Source: Anaerolineales bacterium (lineage in GTDB: Bacteria > Chloroflexota > Anaerolineae > Anaerolineales > UBA4823). From it: a stretch of DNA of 38,073 nucleotides. Each line of letters starts with the position of its first letter. Positions within the stretch are counted from its first letter, which is position 1. Shown here in pieces: positions 12,463-20,152 of this stretch. The notes beneath the pieces were generated by a model, which saw only the letters and a program-made list of their open reading frames with translations, was not told where the DNA came from and did no database searches. The stretch lies in contig JAFGQI010000151.1 of the NCBI GenBank assembly GCA_016935755.1, positions 1 to 38,073 on the forward strand, read 5' to 3'. A program made the translations under genes and the position numbers.

Positions 12463-13530
12463 ATGATAATGAATGAAATTGTCATTAACCTTCACATGCA
12501 CACTACCTACTCCGATGGGCATGTCAGCCATGCGGAGATAGCAAAAGCCGCCCTCCACACCGGGCTGGATGCAGTTATCGTCACTGACCATAATGTATGG
12601 GTAAACGGTCCGGAAGATTACTATAAAGATGGCAAGCGCCGCGTCCTGCTCCTGGTCGGAGAAGAAATTCACGACCAGGCCAGAATCCCACAAAAAAGCC
12701 ACCTGCTGGTCTTCGGCGCGGGTCGTGAATTGGCTACCCTGGCCTGGGATATCCCACGCCTTTTGACGGAAGTGCGCCGGGCGGGAGGATTGGCCTTCAT
12801 CGCTCATCCCAAAGACCCCGCCGCCCCGGCAGTCGGCGAAGGCGACATATCCTGGGAAGATTGGCAGGTGCAGGGTTACACCGGCATTGAATTGTGGAAC
12901 AGCATGTCCGAGTTCAAGTCGCTGCTAAAAAGCAAGCTGCTTGCGATTCACTATGCTTTTAACCCAGAGCGCATCGCCCATGGCCCAGACCCAGAAGTGC
13001 TTAGCAAATGGGATGAACTGTTGGTTTCGGGTCAACGCGTAGTAGCCATCGGAGGCTCAGACGCGCATGCCATCCCCGCGCGGCTTGGCCCGATTCATCG
13101 CACCTTATTCCCGTACGAATTCCATTTTCGCTGCATCAATACACACCTGCTCTCCCCTCAGCCGTTGAACGGCGAACTCGAGCATGATCGCCGGCTCATT
13201 CTGGATGCTCTGGCGCAAGGCAGGGCATTTGTCGGATATGATCTGCCCGCCTCTACGCGTGGCTTCCGGTTCACTGCCCAGGGGCTGGAGAAGACGGTCA
13301 CCATGGGGGAGGAAATATCTGCTCAGAAGGGTGTTACCCTGCAAATCCGTCTGCCTCGACCCTCTGAGATCTGCCTGATCAAGAACGGCCAAAAAATTAA
13401 AACCTGGCAGAAACATGAGACCTGCGCCTTTATCACCTCCGATCCGGGTGCATATCGCGTCGAGACCTATATCAACTTCCTGGGGAAGAGAAGAGGTTGG
13501 ATATTCAGTAACCCGATCTATATCATATAG
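12463..13530 (+). CDS. PHP-domain metal-dependent phosphoesterase
   Basis: A 355-residue hydrolase of the polymerase-and-histidinol-phosphatase superfamily. Metal-binding motifs in order are HMHTTYSDGH (H11, H13, D18), VTDHN (D42, H43), GEEI near 67, AHP near 115 and GGSDAH near 197. These are the usual ligands of a trinuclear site. The last 100 residues (GFRFTAQGLEKTVTMGEEI onward) look like a beta-rich domain often following PHP domains in lipoprotein-like or CehA-type proteins. Substrates of this class range from nucleotides to phosphate esters, so none is assigned. The ATG at 12463 (or 12469) has no clear ribosome binding site. The lipoprotein gene follows after 38 bases and may share its transcript. 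Confidence 0.85.
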   Translation: MIMNEIVINLHMHTTYSDGHVSHAEIAKAALHTGLDAVIVTDHNVWVNGPEDYYKDGKRRVLLLVGEEIHDQARIPQKSHLLVFGAGRELATLAWDIPRLLTEVRRAGGLAFIAHPKDPAAPAVGEGDISWEDWQVQGYTGIELWNSMSEFKSLLKSKLLAIHYAFNPERIAHGPDPEVLSKWDELLVSGQRVVAIGGSDAHAIPARLGPIHRTLFPYEFHFRCINTHLLSPQPLNGELEHDRRLILDALAQGRAFVGYDLPASTRGFRFTAQGLEKTVTMGEEISAQKGVTLQIRLPRPSEICLIKNGQKIKTWQKHETCAFITSDPGAYRVETYINFLGKRRGWIFSNPIYII

Positions 13531-13568
13531 ACTGGGACCGTTCAGGTGTGTGTAGTTGGAGAGCGCTC

Positions 13569-14531
13569 ATGAAGAATAAAAACCTGCGACTGGTTTTTCT
13601 GGCAATCATCCTGGTTCTGACCTCGGTAATGTGCGATCTAACACCCACACCTGAACCGACTCCCGCAGTGGATTACGTCGCCACGCTGGCTGTTATCCAG
13701 ATGACACAAACAGCTGCTGCTCTGCTGCCCACTCACGCTAATCCCAGCCCTCCCACAGCGACTGTCACAATACCATCCATCCCACCGACTATTATCCCAA
13801 CCCAAACTGGGTCTCAATTCGGCAGCATTTCTGGCGCGCTAACCTACCCGGCTGAGACAATCCCACCCCTGCGAGTAGTGGCTTTTAATGTCCAGACCAG
13901 TGATTTCTATTTTATTGAGACGGCAGCAAACCAAAATGCCTATCGCTTCGATAAAGTTGTCCCTGGGGTTTACCGCGTGGTCGCTTATGCTCGCGACTTC
14001 GATATCGCCGGCGGATATACACAGGCTGTTTTATGTGGTCTAAACGCCAGCTGTACAGATCACACCCTGATATTGGTGCAGGTGGTTGCCGGACAAGAGG
14101 CAGCAAATATTAACCCACAGGACTGGTATGCTCCACAGGGCTCTTTTCCACCCGATCCATTACCAAAACCACAGGCGCTCCAATTGACTGGCAGCATCTC
14201 CGGAAATCTTTCTTATCCCAGTGAGGGCATTCCCCCTCTGAGAGTTGTGGCATTCAACCTGTCCACCGGGCAAAGCTATAGTGTGCAAACTCTGCAAAAT
14301 CAGACAACCTATCGCATTGATAATCTGCCTCCGGGGTCATATTATGTTGTTGCTTATAAATTGGGAAGCAATGTATCTGCTGGATACTCCCAGGCAGTCT
14401 TGTGTGGTTTGTCCGTGAACTGCACAGATCACAGCCTGATCACCGTCCAGGTAGTTGCTGGGCAGGAAACCACCCAAATAAACCCAGGTGATTGGTATGC
14501 GCCGCCTGGCTCCTTCCCGGCTGCGCCATAA
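13569..14531 (+). CDS. Lipoprotein-like exported protein with two tandem repeat domains
   Basis: A 320-residue exported protein that I do not recognise by name. MKNKNLRLVFLAIILVLTSVMC is a signal segment with a cysteine at 22 in a poor lipobox (Met before Cys), followed by a Thr/Pro linker. Residues about 85-199 and 207-320 are two copies of one domain. Shared elements are GSISG, IPPLRVVAFN, VVAY, GY.QAVLCGL..CTDH, VQVVAGQE, INP.DWYAP.GSFP. Each copy has a Cys pair seven residues apart that could form a disulfide. The beta-rich pattern with PPG/VPG turns suggests a carboxypeptidase-regulatory or prealbumin-like fold. The ATG has GGAGAG seven bases upstream. It may be cotranscribed with the PHP gene. 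Confidence 0.75.
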   Translation: MKNKNLRLVFLAIILVLTSVMCDLTPTPEPTPAVDYVATLAVIQMTQTAAALLPTHANPSPPTATVTIPSIPPTIIPTQTGSQFGSISGALTYPAETIPPLRVVAFNVQTSDFYFIETAANQNAYRFDKVVPGVYRVVAYARDFDIAGGYTQAVLCGLNASCTDHTLILVQVVAGQEAANINPQDWYAPQGSFPPDPLPKPQALQLTGSISGNLSYPSEGIPPLRVVAFNLSTGQSYSVQTLQNQTTYRIDNLPPGSYYVVAYKLGSNVSAGYSQAVLCGLSVNCTDHSLITVQVVAGQETTQINPGDWYAPPGSFPAAP

Positions 14532-14574
14532 CATCAAGCATGAATATAAATTGAGGAAAAGGAGCATCTACCTA

Positions 14575-14603
14575 TTGGAAAATACACGGTTTTTAGCTAT
14601 AAT
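14575..14603 (+). promoter_or_regulatory. Promoter of PilZ protein gene
   Basis: TTGGAA at 14575-14580, a 17-base spacer and a perfect TATAAT at 14598-14603. GAGGAGG at 14615-14621 is the only ribosome binding site candidate before the ATG at 14636, and its distance of about 14 bases is longer than usual. Confidence 0.65.
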
Positions 14604-14635
14604 AAAGGTGTCTTGAGGAGGGTCCTACCAAATCC

Positions 14636-14983
14636 ATGGAAGAACGGCGGCAATACGGTCGTACATTTCTGACCTTTTTCGCTCAGGTAACCAATCGGCG
14701 CAACGGCAGGCTCCTGGGGTATCTGGCAGATCTGACCACGCAAGGCGCTCTGTTGGTCGGAGATATTCGGGTGCGCGAAAAATCCATTTTGTATTTAAAT
14801 ATGGAACTGCCAGAAGATTTCCCGAATCATACGCATCTCGATCTGGATGCGGAGGTTGTCTGGCGCAAACCCGATGAAGATCCAGACCTGGTTAGAATCG
14901 GGCTCAAGCTGATCAACCTGGATGAGGATACGATCGACGCCCTCGAATACCTGCTCGATCATTATGGTCTGCATCAACCCTAA
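14636..14983 (+). CDS. PilZ-domain protein
   Basis: A 115-residue stand-alone PilZ-type protein, a family that often binds cyclic di-GMP. The N-terminal RRQYGR resembles the RxxxR arginine motif and LADLTTQGALL replaces the usual D/NxSxxG strand (Thr instead of Ser). The C-terminal part carries AEVVWRKPDEDP and IGLKLINLDED, the normal end of the PilZ barrel. The changed second motif leaves nucleotide binding uncertain. It has its own promoter and lies 24 bases upstream of a PfkB kinase gene. No diguanylate cyclase or motility gene is in the window, so its target is unknown. Confidence 0.8.
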   Translation: MEERRQYGRTFLTFFAQVTNRRNGRLLGYLADLTTQGALLVGDIRVREKSILYLNMELPEDFPNHTHLDLDAEVVWRKPDEDPDLVRIGLKLINLDEDTIDALEYLLDHYGLHQP

Positions 14984-15007
14984 ATCCCCTATCTTCAGAT
15001 TTATACC

Positions 15008-15916
15008 TTGAAATCCCCGTCTCCAATTGATGTAGCAGTAATTGGGAATGTTGGCATCGATACCAACATCTATTTCTATGGCGCAGAGATTGACTTCCAG
15101 GTGGAGACCAATTTTACTGAAAACCGGGATTATATCGGCCAGGCGGGAGGGTATGCCTGCCGTGGTTATGCCCGGTTAAATAAACGCACCGCCTTTATCG
15201 GCTATGTGGGGGATGATTTCAGCGGCAATTTCATCCGCAACGAATTTGCCCGGGATGGAATTGATACCACCGCCCTGTTTATCGACCCTGCTGGAACAAG
15301 CCGCAGCATTAATTTCATGTATCCCGATGGCCGGCGAAAAAACTTCTATGATGGCAAGAGCCATATGCATCTGCAACCCGACCTGGATATCTGTCGCGCT
15401 ATCCTGGCCCAGTCTCGATTGGCCCATTTCAATCTTCCCAACTGGGCGCGCCTGCTGCTGCCCGTTGCCAGGGAACTTGGGGTAATTGTGGCTTGCGATC
15501 TTCAAGATGTGACCCGTGTGGACGATCCATACCGCCAGGATTTTATCCAGGCAGCCGATTTTCTGTTTTTTTCAGCGGCTAATTATCCCGACCCAACGCC
15601 GCTGATTCAGGCATTCCTGAGGAAAAAATCCGACCTGATCATCCTGACAGGCATGGGCGCGCAGGGCTGCGCCTTGGGCACTCACAGCGGAATTCAATTC
15701 TATCCCCCAGAAACCCTGGATGAGCCGGTCATTGACACCAATGGAGCCGGCGATGCCCTGGCGGTCGGGTTTTTAACCAGCTATCTCCTGGACGGCTATT
15801 CCCTGGCCGATTCCGTTCGCCGTGGGCAGATTGCTGCCCGGTACACCTGTACTCTGAAAGCGGATTCTACTAATTTGATTACTCGCCAGCAGCTTGATCA
15901 TTACTCAGCCCAATAA
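15008..15916 (+). CDS. PfkB-family carbohydrate kinase
   Basis: A 302-residue ribokinase-fold kinase. The N-terminal strand VAVIGNVGIDTN, the GQAGGYACRGYARL substrate-side motif, FIGYVGDDFSGNF, and the PfkB signature DTNGAGDALAVGFL with catalytic D249 are all present. It differs from the adenosine kinase earlier in the window, lacking that enzyme's diagnostic motifs, and is nearer to ribokinase or 2-keto-3-deoxygluconate kinase types. The substrate cannot be told. TTG at 15008 is the best start, since the first strand begins at residue 8, but no ribosome binding site precedes it. It overlaps the convergent azlD gene by 12 bases. Confidence 0.82.
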   Translation: MKSPSPIDVAVIGNVGIDTNIYFYGAEIDFQVETNFTENRDYIGQAGGYACRGYARLNKRTAFIGYVGDDFSGNFIRNEFARDGIDTTALFIDPAGTSRSINFMYPDGRRKNFYDGKSHMHLQPDLDICRAILAQSRLAHFNLPNWARLLLPVARELGVIVACDLQDVTRVDDPYRQDFIQAADFLFFSAANYPDPTPLIQAFLRKKSDLIILTGMGAQGCALGTHSGIQFYPPETLDEPVIDTNGAGDALAVGFLTSYLLDGYSLADSVRRGQIAARYTCTLKADSTNLITRQQLDHYSAQ

Positions 15917-16222
15917 CAGCTGCATCCCCCACAGCACCAGCATACCCGTAAGAATTGTCAGGATCGCATTCTTTGTGCGCCAGGCTACGATGATCGCCAA
16001 TACCCCGGCCACCAGCCTGCCATTACTGAATTCTATCGCCAATCTTCCATCAGAGAGCAGCAATTCTGGAAAAACAATCGCTGTCAGTACAGCTGGCGGG
16101 ACAAAACGCAACGCGGAACGAAGCCAGGAAGGGATCTCCCTGCGTCCAACCAGCACAATGAACGACAGGCGGATCGCATAAGTCAATAAGCCCGCCGCGA
16201 TGATGATACCCCAAACACTCAT
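15905..16222 (-). CDS. azlD: AzlD-family branched-chain amino acid exporter subunit
   Basis: A 105-residue membrane protein with about four hydrophobic segments (VWGIIIAAGLLTYAIRLSFIVLV; the stretch around ALRFVPPAVLTAIVFPELLL; LVAGVLAIIVAW; ILTILTGMLVLWGMQLLLG). Size, the early TYAIR and the RFVPPAVL motif fit AzlD, the small partner of AzlC in export of leucine, isoleucine, valine and analogues. Its ATG overlaps the azlC stop as ATGA, the standard pairing. It forms a unit with the M14-type hydrolase upstream, opposite a peptide importer. Confidence 0.88.
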   Translation of the reverse strand: MSVWGIIIAAGLLTYAIRLSFIVLVGRREIPSWLRSALRFVPPAVLTAIVFPELLLSDGRLAIEFSNGRLVAGVLAIIVAWRTKNAILTILTGMLVLWGMQLLLG

Positions 16223-16950
16223 GCTCTCTTCTCCAGGGCCAACCCAACCAGAATCCCAACCAGAGCCGCCAGCATCAAACCAGATTTGTACGGCAGGGAC
16301 ATCGCTGCGACAGCAGTCAACCCGGCCGCCAGAGCTGCAGCCAGGCTGGCGCGATCCCGTAAATTAGGCACTACCAGGGCAATAAAGGTTAACGCCAGGG
16401 TAAAGTCAAGAGACCAGCTGTCTGGAACCACTGCCCCCAGAAAAATTCCCGCGGCTGTACTGAGCTGCCAGACTGACCACAACGCCAGTCCTGCGCCGAG
16501 AAAATACCAGTGCTGGTAATCAGCCCTGTCAGGAGGCTCTTGCCTGGCAGACATATCAGCACTCACCCCCAGGTCTCCAGCCTGGTAGTGGGTAATAGCA
16601 ACGGCATAGGCTTCATCGGTAAGCAGATAGGCGAGCAGCCATTTCCAGGGCGATCGCAATTTCTGCACATAAGGCGCAATGGAGGCGCTGTACAGGGCGT
16701 GGCGCAGGTTGACCACTGCTGCAGTCAGCACAATAAGCAGCGGCGAAGTACCAAGATGGATTAATTGGGCAGAGATAAACTGGGCTGACCCGGCGAAAAG
16801 TATCGCAGACATCGCCTGCGCCTGATCAGCCGGGATGCCAGCCTGCAAAGCCAAAACACCATAGATCATCCCAAAAGGGATGACGCCAACCAGGATCGGC
16901 AGTTCGGCTTTTACACCATCAATGAATTCATTACCCGGCGATTTGCTCAA
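16219..16950 (-). CDS. azlC: AzlC-family branched-chain amino acid exporter subunit
   Basis: A 243-residue integral membrane protein, the large subunit of the AzlCD (YgaZH-type) exporter that moves surplus branched-chain amino acids out of the cell. Family features include GVIPFGMIYGVLA near residue 22, SAILFAGSAQFISAQL near 48, VVNLRHALYSASIAP near 80 and the mid-protein LLTDEAYAVA. The start is TTG at 16950 with AAGGA eight bases before it. The gap of 36 bases from the M14-like gene suggests one transcript. Confidence 0.9.
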   Translation of the reverse strand: MSKSPGNEFIDGVKAELPILVGVIPFGMIYGVLALQAGIPADQAQAMSAILFAGSAQFISAQLIHLGTSPLLIVLTAAVVNLRHALYSASIAPYVQKLRSPWKWLLAYLLTDEAYAVAITHYQAGDLGVSADMSARQEPPDRADYQHWYFLGAGLALWSVWQLSTAAGIFLGAVVPDSWSLDFTLALTFIALVVPNLRDRASLAAALAAGLTAVAAMSLPYKSGLMLAALVGILVGLALEKRA

Positions 16951-16986
16951 TCGTTGGTCCTTCTATTATCTCGATGAAATTTTAGG

Positions 16987-18114
16987 TCAAACTGGTTTTT
17001 GGAAATAATCCGCCGGGTAAGGCGCAATGCGAGGTGCATCGTCTCGAATTGCCAGGCATAGAACCGCCGCGCCTGGATAATAATAGATGCCATGCTGTCT
17101 GCCGATCACGAAACCGTCATATTCTGAACGCAGCAGCCCATCGCCGATCGGGCGGCCCAGGATATCTCTTATCTCTGCCACCGGGTCGCCAGCCCGGACG
17201 AGATCACCGGCTTCAACCAGATGGATCACAACACAGGCCTGGTTGACCCGCGGCGCGGAACATCTCCGCACCGGAAAACCAGGGTCGACCACCCGGATGC
17301 CCGTGACTGGCTCTAGATCACCATCCAACATCCCCATGCGTCTCATGACATTCCGCGTCCCGGATACAGAGGCTGCTACAATTGACGGATCTGGGACTTC
17401 ACCCGTGCCCAACTCAACAGTGAAAGCCGGCAGGCGGAGCAGGTAGTAAATCGCTGCAGAAGTCGAGCGATGCAGATCATCATCAAGCAGTTTTTCAGCG
17501 GGCATCTCTGAAACAATGGTGTGCCCATAGGCGTGCAGCAGATCTAACTGCTTTTCTGCCAGCGCCAGGGCTTCTTTCTTGCTGAGTTCCTCATCCCCAT
17601 CTGAACGATACAAGACGCGATCGTAGAATGCAAAGGATAGTGAGCCCGTCCAGGCGCAGTGATAATCGATCAGGCAATTCGCGCTGGCCTTGATTTCATC
17701 AAACAGCCTTTGATAGGCCTGTTCCAGGGAAGAAGGCGGATCTTTATCAGGATCATTTACCTGCCGAGGTTTACCATCCGGCCAGAGACGATTTGGGTCG
17801 CTGGGAGCATGATAAGGCTCGCGCTGATTTGTGCGCAGCCCGACCGGGTTGAGCGCCGGGATGGCGACGATCGTACCCCGCATCTGGTTCACCAAATCCT
17901 GGGTAATCAGGCGATAAATGACCAGCGGGCCAGCCTGTTCAGGGCCATGAATCCCGGCAGTCAGCCACAAACATGGCCCCTCTTCAATCCCCTGAGCGAT
18001 GATCACAGGCAGGCATTCGGTTATGCCCGTGGGATGGTCAAAAGCCTGCCACCAGCCATATTGAATCGCGCCCGGTGAAGATTGTGCTGTTCCTAATGTG
18101 ATTTTTTGAACCAT
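16987..18114 (-). CDS. M14-like zinc carboxypeptidase / succinylglutamate desuccinylase family protein
   Basis: A 375-residue cytoplasmic zinc enzyme of the AstE/aspartoacylase branch of the M14 fold. Zinc ligands are visible: H56 and E59 in AGIHGPEQAG and H152 in DYHCAWTG. The substrate-carboxylate motif DPNRLWPDG is at 106-114 and the catalytic glutamate is probably in FTVELGTGE. The C-terminal 90 residues form a beta domain (VEAGDLVRAGDPVAEIRD), typical of this subfamily. It should release an acyl group or terminal residue from a modified amino acid or small peptide. The ATG has GGAG five bases upstream. It is divergent from a peptide importer and upstream of azlCD, which favours a role in handling imported peptides. 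Confidence 0.82.
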   Translation of the reverse strand: MVQKITLGTAQSSPGAIQYGWWQAFDHPTGITECLPVIIAQGIEEGPCLWLTAGIHGPEQAGPLVIYRLITQDLVNQMRGTIVAIPALNPVGLRTNQREPYHAPSDPNRLWPDGKPRQVNDPDKDPPSSLEQAYQRLFDEIKASANCLIDYHCAWTGSLSFAFYDRVLYRSDGDEELSKKEALALAEKQLDLLHAYGHTIVSEMPAEKLLDDDLHRSTSAAIYYLLRLPAFTVELGTGEVPDPSIVAASVSGTRNVMRRMGMLDGDLEPVTGIRVVDPGFPVRRCSAPRVNQACVVIHLVEAGDLVRAGDPVAEIRDILGRPIGDGLLRSEYDGFVIGRQHGIYYYPGAAVLCLAIRDDAPRIAPYPADYFQKPV

Positions 18115-18306
18115 TTTTTCTCCATGTAGCTCGATCTGTACTATAATATAATTGCCAAAGATGAACAGATTACCGGGCCTGTTGCTGTTTGTTTTTACAA
18201 TAATGCCAACAATTACTCACTTGGCTATTACTGGTTAATGTAGAGAAGAGGGGACTTTATCAGTACACGCATATTCTAACACCTATATGACACGGAGGCA
18301 CATCCC
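18115..18306. other. Divergent intergenic region between M14-like gene and peptide importer
   Basis: This 192-base AT-rich region must hold promoters for both directions. A TATAGT/TATTAT cluster near 18141-18153 on the minus strand is a -10 candidate for the M14-like gene, but no good -35 box was found. GCCAA and TTGGC form a spaced inverted pair around 18208-18228 that could be an operator. GGAGG at 18294-18298 is the ribosome binding site for the TTG start of the first binding protein. No small gene or RNA was recognised. Confidence 0.4.
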
Positions 18307-20037
18307 TTGTGGCGTAAGTATTCTTCTATTTCAAACCTATCGCTTGCCTTGATCGCCATCCTGATCCTGGCTTCCTGTACGCCTGCCCCGCGACCCACAG
18401 AAACCAGTCCGGCAACTGCCATCAGCACAGAAATATCCCCCAGCCAACCTGCCACTACCAGCGCCCCCACTGAGACATCTCGCCCTGCGGGAAAGAGAAC
18501 AGCCGTCTTTACCCTGGCTCAAGAGTTTGATCTGCTCAACCCACTCTATTCGAGCCTGTGGTATTCAACCATCACTCACCAGATTTGGAACTGCTGGGCC
18601 TGGGATTTCGATGATCAAAATAATCCACGCCCGGTGCTGGTGAAAGAAATCCCCAGCACAGCCAATGCCGGCCTATCTACGGATGGGCTAACCCTGACCA
18701 TGAAGCTGCGCGACGATATCCTCTGGTCAGATGGCACCCCGCTGACCGCAGCAGATTTTGTCTTCACCTACCAGATGGCAGTTGATCCTTTGAATTCTGT
18801 TGCCGCCGCCTTATTTGAGAAAGTGCAGAGCGTCCAGGCGCCTGATGACCGCACTGTGGTAGTAACCTTCAGCGAGCCATATGCAGCCTGGCTCAGCACG
18901 CTTTGGCACGGGCTGCTGCCGGCGCATGTTCTTCAGCCCGTCTATCAAGAGAAAGGCACCCTGGATGGCGCTGAATGGAATAAGGCGCCCACCGTCGGCT
19001 GCGGTCCTTATGTTTTCCAGGAATGGCAGGCAGGACAGTATGCCCGCTTCACAGCTAACGAAAAATACTGGTTGGGAAGGCCCAAGATCGATGAAGTGAC
19101 GATTCGCTTCCTGTCCGATGATGCGGCTCAAATCGCGGCGCTTAAAAATGGGCAGGCAGACCTGGGCACCATGTTCTCTTATACCCAGATCCCCGAATTG
19201 GAAGCGGCCGGAGTTAAAGTGCTCACCATTTTCTCCGGTTATAACGAAGGCCTGTTCTTCTACCTGGATCCTCTCAACGGGCATCCTGCCCTGCAGGATG
19301 TGCGTGTCCGCCAGGCCATCGCCCTGGCCCTGGACCGCCAGGCGATGATCCGGGATTTTCTTTCCGGGATTCCAAAACCCGCCATAAGCTATTGGGATAA
19401 CACCCCCTATATCGATCCCGTTCTGCAGCCCTGGCCCTTTGACCCGGAGAGAGCCAAGAACCTTCTGGATGAAGCCGGTTGGGTTGACAGCAACAACGAT
19501 AACGTGCGCGATAAAGAAGGCATTGATCTCCTGCTGACCTATGGCACCACCAACAAAGAGGTTCGCAAGCTCACCCAGCAGTACATCCAGGGGCAACTGA
19601 CCGATCTGGGGATTAGGCTTGAGCTGCTGAACTACGATGATAATATCTTCTTCTCCAGCTTTGGGATGGGCGGGCCTGCCGCAGCCGGACAGCTGGACAT
19701 ATTCCAACTTGCCCCACGCTCGAATTTTCCCGATCCCAGCACAGCCGATTTCTATTGCAGCCAGGCGCCTTCAATGGACAACCTGAACGGCGTGAACTGG
19801 AGTGGATTATGCGATGAAGACCTGGAACAGCTGTTCCAGGCTCAATCCACCCAGGTCGACTTTGCTGCCCGGCAGCAAACATTCTGGCAGATCAGCCAGA
19901 TGATTTATGAAAAGGTGTATTTCCTGGGTCTCTGGCAAGATCCAGATTTGTGGGGGGTTAGCCCTGGCCTGACCAATGTCAGGATATCCGGCATAACCCC
20001 ATTTTTCAACATTATCGAATGGGATAAAGCGCCATGA
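18307..20037 (+). CDS. Peptide ABC transporter substrate-binding lipoprotein 1
   Basis: A 576-residue family 5 binding protein that captures peptides outside the membrane for the permease encoded downstream. The signal segment ends in the clear lipobox ILASC and is followed by a Thr/Pro/Ser linker. Family features are FDLLNPLY, ITHQIWNCWAWDFD, DGLTLTMKLRDDILWSDGTP, VGCGPYVFQEW, DVRVRQAIALALDRQAMI, and AKNLLDEAGWVDSNNDNVRD near the hinge. It starts with TTG behind GGAGG. It is closely paralogous to the next gene along its whole length, with well over half of positions identical by eye, the two differing mostly at the N-terminus and in the stretch after the DxNxD motif. Confidence 0.92.
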   Translation: MWRKYSSISNLSLALIAILILASCTPAPRPTETSPATAISTEISPSQPATTSAPTETSRPAGKRTAVFTLAQEFDLLNPLYSSLWYSTITHQIWNCWAWDFDDQNNPRPVLVKEIPSTANAGLSTDGLTLTMKLRDDILWSDGTPLTAADFVFTYQMAVDPLNSVAAALFEKVQSVQAPDDRTVVVTFSEPYAAWLSTLWHGLLPAHVLQPVYQEKGTLDGAEWNKAPTVGCGPYVFQEWQAGQYARFTANEKYWLGRPKIDEVTIRFLSDDAAQIAALKNGQADLGTMFSYTQIPELEAAGVKVLTIFSGYNEGLFFYLDPLNGHPALQDVRVRQAIALALDRQAMIRDFLSGIPKPAISYWDNTPYIDPVLQPWPFDPERAKNLLDEAGWVDSNNDNVRDKEGIDLLLTYGTTNKEVRKLTQQYIQGQLTDLGIRLELLNYDDNIFFSSFGMGGPAAAGQLDIFQLAPRSNFPDPSTADFYCSQAPSMDNLNGVNWSGLCDEDLEQLFQAQSTQVDFAARQQTFWQISQMIYEKVYFLGLWQDPDLWGVSPGLTNVRISGITPFFNIIEWDKAP

Positions 20038-20152
20038 TATGCCCATCCGACCTGAAAGGAGGCATGAGGATAACCATATACATAATCGCGAACGGGTATC
20101 AATGAGAAAACAATAAACCACTTTCCGATTTGATTTATTAAGGAGGATAAAG

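Noticed and set aside
20064..20105. 13-codon reading frame behind GGAGG between the two binding protein genes
   Set aside because: Only one base separates GGAGG from the ATG, too short for efficient initiation, and the peptide has no runs of regulatory codons. It may still be a chance relic.
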